Below, in pieces: positions 12,779 through 16,216 of a stretch of DNA of 16,216 bases; the stretch's first letter is position 1; each line of letters starts with the position of its first letter. The notes under the pieces were generated by a model. It was given only the letters and a program-made list of their open reading frames with translations. It ran no database searches and was not told the DNA's origin. The translations under genes and the position numbers were made by a program. The stretch comes from Ruminococcaceae bacterium UBA7030 (GTDB lineage Bacteria > Bacillota > Clostridia > Oscillospirales > Acutalibacteraceae), in assembly GCA_002494125.1 (NCBI GenBank), contig DLBD01000140.1:1-16216 (forward strand), written 5' to 3'.

Positions 12779-14197
12779 TTACTCAATTATTTTCTTTTTC
12801 AGGCTTGCCTTATATTCCTTTTGAAAAGCGATTGTTTCTTTTGACAGTATGCCTGAAAGAACAATAAGACTGATAAGATTAGGTATTGCCATAAGGTTGT
12901 TTGCAATATCAGAGAAGGTCCATACAATATCAAGTTTTGCGGTTGCACCGAAAAATACAATAACAGTAAAAATAACTCTGTAAATATATCTCACAACCGG
13001 TTTGTTAATAAGAAATTCAAGCGCCTTTTCACCGCTGTATTCCCAACCGAGAATTGTTGATGACGCAAAAAGGATAATGCTTATTGTAACAAAAATACTA
13101 CCTGCTGAGCCTACGGAATTATTAAACGCTGCTATTGTAAGGTCTGCGCCGTTAAGAATTTCTCCCGCCTCGTTAACTGTACCGTAAACTCCGCTTGCAG
13201 CAATAGTCAGACCTGTGATTGTGCAAACTACAATAGTGTCGATAAATGTACCGCACATATTTATATATCCCTGTTTTACGTAATGGTCTGACACTGCGGA
13301 AGCTGCAGTTATAGCAGCGCTGCCGAGTCCGGCTTCGTTTGAGAAAACACCTCGTGAAACACCTGAGCGCATTGACTGCATCATTGATGCCGTAATCGTG
13401 CCCGTGATGCCCGCACCGACCTGCTTGTAGCCGAAGGCTGACTTCAAAATCAGTATAATTCCTTCGGGAAGCTGCTTGATATTAATCAGTATTACTGCAA
13501 TACCTATTACAATATAAAACACCGCCATAAACGGAACAATAACAGACGATACCTTTGATATTGACTGTATACCGCCGATAACAACTGCGCCTATGAATAC
13601 CGCAAGAACAATGCCTACAATATGTAATGGAACACTAAAGGTGTTATTAACAGCGCTTGCAATTGAATTTGCCTGTGCCGTGTTGCCGATACCGAATGAC
13701 GCAAGCACCGTGAAAACTGCAAATGCGCAGGAAAGAAATGTTGCAATACCCTTATTCTTAAATGAATTTTTGATTGTGTACATAGGACCGCCGGCCATTT
13801 CGCCGACAGAGTTAGTTGTTCTGTATTTTACAGCGAGCGCACATTCGGCGTACTTTGTTGAAATACCGAAAAGGGCTGAAATCCACATCCACACAAGCGC
13901 ACCCGGACCGCCGAGTACCATTGCGGTTGCAACTCCTACAATATTACCTGTTCCGACAGTTGAAGCAAGTGCTGTCATAAGGGCTGAGAAGGGGGAGATG
14001 TCACCCTCTCCGTTTGTGGTTTGTCTTGATTCCTTGCTGAAAAGAGTTCGAAGCGAAGAGCCGAGATTTCTCCACGGTAAAGCATGGAGTTTTATTGTAA
14101 GAAATATACCTGTACCTACAAGAAGAACAAGCATTACCGGTCCGCTTACAAAACTGCTTATGCTGTTAAGTGCCTTTTCAAGTGTTGAAGTTTCCAT
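12779..14197 (-). CDS. Alanine/glycine:cation symporter, AGCS family
   Basis: Sodium-coupled (or proton-coupled) uptake of alanine or glycine across the cytoplasmic membrane. The 472 residues hold about eleven hydrophobic segments. AGCS hallmarks: STVGTGNIVGVATA (79-92), GGPGALVWMW (96-105), TKYAECALAVKYR (114-126), GGPMYTI (136-142) and FSNEAGLGSAAITAASA (285-301). The last usually reads GLGSAP in family members; here it is GLGSAA, a mild variation. A GGAGG site (14203-14207) lies 5 bases before the start ATG at 14197. It has a probable own promoter at 14231-14259 and is insulated from tatD upstream by a terminator. The exact substrate, Ala, Gly or another small amino acid such as Gln, is not resolved. 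Confidence 0.93.
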   Translation of the reverse strand: METSTLEKALNSISSFVSGPVMLVLLVGTGIFLTIKLHALPWRNLGSSLRTLFSKESRQTTNGEGDISPFSALMTALASTVGTGNIVGVATAMVLGGPGALVWMWISALFGISTKYAECALAVKYRTTNSVGEMAGGPMYTIKNSFKNKGIATFLSCAFAVFTVLASFGIGNTAQANSIASAVNNTFSVPLHIVGIVLAVFIGAVVIGGIQSISKVSSVIVPFMAVFYIVIGIAVILINIKQLPEGIILILKSAFGYKQVGAGITGTITASMMQSMRSGVSRGVFSNEAGLGSAAITAASAVSDHYVKQGYINMCGTFIDTIVVCTITGLTIAASGVYGTVNEAGEILNGADLTIAAFNNSVGSAGSIFVTISIILFASSTILGWEYSGEKALEFLINKPVVRYIYRVIFTVIVFFGATAKLDIVWTFSDIANNLMAIPNLISLIVLSGILSKETIAFQKEYKASLKKKIIE

Positions 14198-14230
14198 AAA
14201 AACCTCCGATTTCTAAAAACTAACTTTAAT

Positions 14231-14259
14231 AATTTATCATATAACTAATATATATTCAA
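14231..14259 (-). promoter_or_regulatory. Candidate promoter of the AGCS transporter gene
   Basis: On the minus strand TTGAAT (14259-14254), a 17-base spacer and TAAATT (14236-14231), with TGA just before the -10 as an extended element. The leader would be about 27 nt. It lies in AT-rich DNA between the tatD terminator and the gene, so the exact boxes are uncertain. Confidence 0.4.
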
Positions 14260-14270
14260 GTGTTTTTATA

Positions 14271-14306
14271 ATAAAAACCGACAAAGGCTGATTCCTTTGT
14301 CGGTTT
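14271..14306 (-). terminator. Intrinsic terminator of the metG-tatD operon
   Basis: Read on the minus strand, AAACCGACAAAGG (14306-14294), loop AATCAG and CCTTTGTCGGTTT (14287-14275) form a 13-base perfect stem ending in TTTTTAT. It begins three bases after the tatD stop. Confidence 0.92.
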
Positions 14307-14308
14307 GT

Positions 14309-15076
14309 TTAATCCATTTTATAAAGCCTTTTTGCGTTTTCGGCAGTTATATCAAGTAGCTTTTGAGCATCCATTGAAAGAACTTCTGCTATCCTTTGAG
14401 CAATGAAAGGAATGTTTGATGAATCATTTCTTTCTCCTCTGTGGGGTACAGGCGCAAGATACGGACAGTCTGTTTCAAGCACAAGGCGTTCAATCGGTAT
14501 TTCTCTTACAACCTCAAGGCTTTTTCGTGCATTTTTGAAAGTGACTACTCCGTTAAGGCCTATATACATCCCAAGTTTTATTATCTCCCTTGCCATTTCC
14601 TTTGACCCTGAAAAGCAGTGAAGCACACCCTCCGGCTTAATTTCTTTAAGAAGGTCAAGAGTATCGCCGTGTGCCTCTCTGTCGTGGACAATAACCGGAA
14701 GGTTTAATTCTTTTGAAAGCTCAATCTGCGCTTTGAAGAAATCTTTCTGTACCTCCTTTGTTGAAGACATCCAGTGGTAGTCAAGTCCGATTTCTCCGAT
14801 TGCAACGCATTTTTCATCGCTTGCAAAAGACCTTATTTTATCTATGTCTTCAAGTGTGAAGCCTTCAAGGTTTTCGGGATGAAAGCCTGCAGCAAAAAAT
14901 ATATATTCATACTTGTGTGAAAGCTCTTGATTTATTTCGGTCGTTTCAATATCACATCCGCAGCTAACAAGCCTTGTGACGCCTTTGATCTGAAGTGAGG
15001 ACAAAAGATTTTCTCTGTCTTCATCAAACCATTTGTCGTCATAGTGTGAATGTGTGTCAAAAATATTGTTATACAT
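14309..15076 (-). CDS. tatD: TatD-family metal-dependent hydrolase / DNase
   Basis: A 255-residue TIM-barrel amidohydrolase-type nuclease; family members show 3'-5' DNA exonuclease activity with divalent metal. Metal ligands are in place: DTHSH (7-11, H9 and H11), GEIGLDY (94-100, E95), VIVHDREAH (128-136, H131), LHCFSG (152-157, H153) and LETDCPYLAP (200-209, D203). Length is typical. ATG at 15076 starts two bases after the metG stop. No good ribosome binding site lies at normal distance, so translation is probably coupled to metG. metG-tatD is a common pair in Firmicutes (metS-yabD in Bacillus subtilis). A strong terminator follows. Confidence 0.95.
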   Translation of the reverse strand: MYNNIFDTHSHYDDKWFDEDRENLLSSLQIKGVTRLVSCGCDIETTEINQELSHKYEYIFFAAGFHPENLEGFTLEDIDKIRSFASDEKCVAIGEIGLDYHWMSSTKEVQKDFFKAQIELSKELNLPVIVHDREAHGDTLDLLKEIKPEGVLHCFSGSKEMAREIIKLGMYIGLNGVVTFKNARKSLEVVREIPIERLVLETDCPYLAPVPHRGERNDSSNIPFIAQRIAEVLSMDAQKLLDITAENAKRLYKMD

Positions 15077-15078
15077 CG

Positions 15079-16216
15079 TTAGCAGATTTTTGCTCCGACA
15101 GGGAGGTGGTCAACAAATGTAACCTGAACATCTCCGTCTTTTTCGCCTGAAAGAAGCATACCCTGGCTTAACTCCCCGCAAAGCTTAATCGGCTTAAGGT
15201 TAGTAACAATAATGGCTTTTCTTCCGGTCAGGTCCTCTGGCTTATACCACTTTGCAATGCCCGAAACTATCTGTCTTGGTTTTCCTGATCCGTCGTCAAG
15301 CTGAAGCTTTAAGAGCTTATTGGACTTTTTAACAGGCTCGCAGTCAGTTATAAGAGCAACGCGAAGATCGGATTTGAAGAAATCGTCTATGCTTATTTCT
15401 TCAATCCTTTCTTCCTCATTATTCTCCTCAGCCTTTGCAGCAGCCTCCTGCTTTGCGGCAATTTCCGCAAGCATCTTTTCCGTGTCGATTCTCTGGAAAA
15501 GCGCTTGTGCTGTGCCGACTTTGGTACCTGCTTTGAAGCCGCCGAACTCTGAAAGTGAATCATAATCCTTAATATCACAGTTCATCTGCGAAAAGATTTT
15601 TTCTGCGGTTTCAGGCATAAACGGAGAAAGAAGAACGGCAATAAACCTGATTGATTCGAGAAGGTTGTATAAGACTGTGTTGAGTCTTGGAAGAGTTGCC
15701 TCGTCCTTTGCGAGAATCCACGGCGTAGTTTCGTCAATATATTTGTTTGAGCGCTTTGCAAGGTTTAGTATTGCCTCAAGCGCATCTGCAACCCTGTAGG
15801 TTTCAAAGCACTTTTCAACCTTATTAACCGTGTCGAGTGCAAATTGTGAAAGTTCGCTGTCAATATCCTCCTTGCAATCGGGAGCAGATACAACGCCGTC
15901 AAAGTATTTGTTACTCATAGCGATAGTTCTGTTAACAAGATTGCCGAAGGTGTTTGCAAGGTCGGAGTTAAATCTTTCAATAATAGTTTCGTATGTGATA
16001 GAACCGTCCGAAGCATAAGGCATTTCCGAAAGAAGATAATATCTGACAGCGTCAACACCGAGAAGATTTGTAAGGTCGTCCGCATAGATTACATTACCCC
16101 TTGACTTGCTCATCTTGTCCTCGCCGAAGAGAAGCCACGGATGGCCGAATACCTGCTTTGGCAGAGGAAGATCGAGCGCCATAAGGATAATGGGCCAGTA
16201 GATAGTATGGAAACGG
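15079..16216 (-). CDS. metG: Methionyl-tRNA synthetase, 5' part missing
   Basis: Charges tRNA-Met with methionine. Only the C-terminal 378 residues are in the window; the reading frame stays open to the right edge (IYWPIIL precedes the first visible Met at 16182), so that Met is internal. The ATP-site KMSKS motif (KMSKSRGNV, around 16090-16116) is followed by the helical anticodon-binding domain (about 75-215 from the internal Met). A charged Ala/Glu-rich linker (about 240-262) leads to a C-terminal Trbp111-like tRNA-binding OB fold (about 265-367; FFKSDLRVALI, IVSGIAKWY, LKPIKLCGELSQGMLL). This dimerising domain is typical of bacterial MetRS of this size. It shares an operon with tatD, two bases downstream. 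Its promoter and catalytic N-terminus lie outside the window. Confidence 0.96.
   Translation of the reverse strand, partial: RFHTIYWPIILMALDLPLPKQVFGHPWLLFGEDKMSKSRGNVIYADDLTNLLGVDAVRYYLLSEMPYASDGSITYETIIERFNSDLANTFGNLVNRTIAMSNKYFDGVVSAPDCKEDIDSELSQFALDTVNKVEKCFETYRVADALEAILNLAKRSNKYIDETTPWILAKDEATLPRLNTVLYNLLESIRFIAVLLSPFMPETAEKIFSQMNCDIKDYDSLSEFGGFKAGTKVGTAQALFQRIDTEKMLAEIAAKQEAAAKAEENNEEERIEEISIDDFFKSDLRVALITDCEPVKKSNKLLKLQLDDGSGKPRQIVSGIAKWYKPEDLTGRKAIIVTNLKPIKLCGELSQGMLLSGEKDGDVQVTFVDHLPVGAKIC

Noticed and set aside
13593..14216. 207-codon open frame opposite the AGCS gene
   Set aside because: It lies entirely within a well-supported gene on the other strand and reads as its complement, with no initiation signals.

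Overview
This window looks like ordinary chromosomal DNA of a low-to-moderate GC Gram-positive anaerobe, most likely class Clostridia and perhaps the gut Ruminococcaceae/Oscillospiraceae group. The basis is strong GGAGG-type ribosome binding sites, TTGACA/TATAAT promoters, an HPr with both His15 and Ser46, and a secreted glucosaminidase with aromatic wall-binding repeats. The lineage is inferred from protein style and no 16S sequence is present. I see no tRNA, rRNA, CRISPR array, insertion sequence, phage module or att site. No gene-free stretch reaches 300 bases; the longest are 12211-12383 and 5884-6049, and both hold promoters.

Left part (1-9.9 kb, plus strand). A four-gene run comes first: dUTPase, a DMT/EamA transporter, a cytoplasmic GH51 alpha-L-arabinofuranosidase and a PutP-type sodium/proline symporter. 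The first three overlap at their ends and the fourth follows after 18 bases. A GC-rich hairpin then separates them from rimM-trmD (ribosome maturation and tRNA m1G37 methylation). Next is a stand-alone ptsH (HPr) with its own extended -10 promoter and a strong terminator. uvrC follows, then an rsmD-coaD-coiled-coil operon with a near-consensus promoter and a hairpin at the 5' end of its leader. This block ends at a bidirectional terminator near 9.93 kb.

Right part (9.95-16.2 kb, mostly minus strand). A large secreted GH73-type glucosaminidase on the minus strand is divergent from a small XRE regulator on the plus strand. Their shared 173-base control region holds two good sigma-A promoters, a perfect 10-base inverted repeat over the regulator's -10 box (a likely autoregulatory operator) and a small dyad midway between the two -35 boxes. 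The regulator converges on an AGCS alanine/glycine:cation symporter. Upstream of that, in the same direction, is metG-tatD, with metG cut by the window end.

The genes are mainly housekeeping (nucleotide sanitation, tRNA and rRNA modification, DNA repair, CoA synthesis, aminoacylation) mixed with nutrient uptake, arabinoside breakdown and cell-wall turnover. I found no clear new multi-gene system. The most interesting signals are regulatory: the divergent 12.2-12.4 kb region and the rsmD leader hairpin. Two protein-level points also stand out: an apparent SH3-like insertion inside the glucosaminidase catalytic region, and an unassigned coiled-coil protein following coaD.
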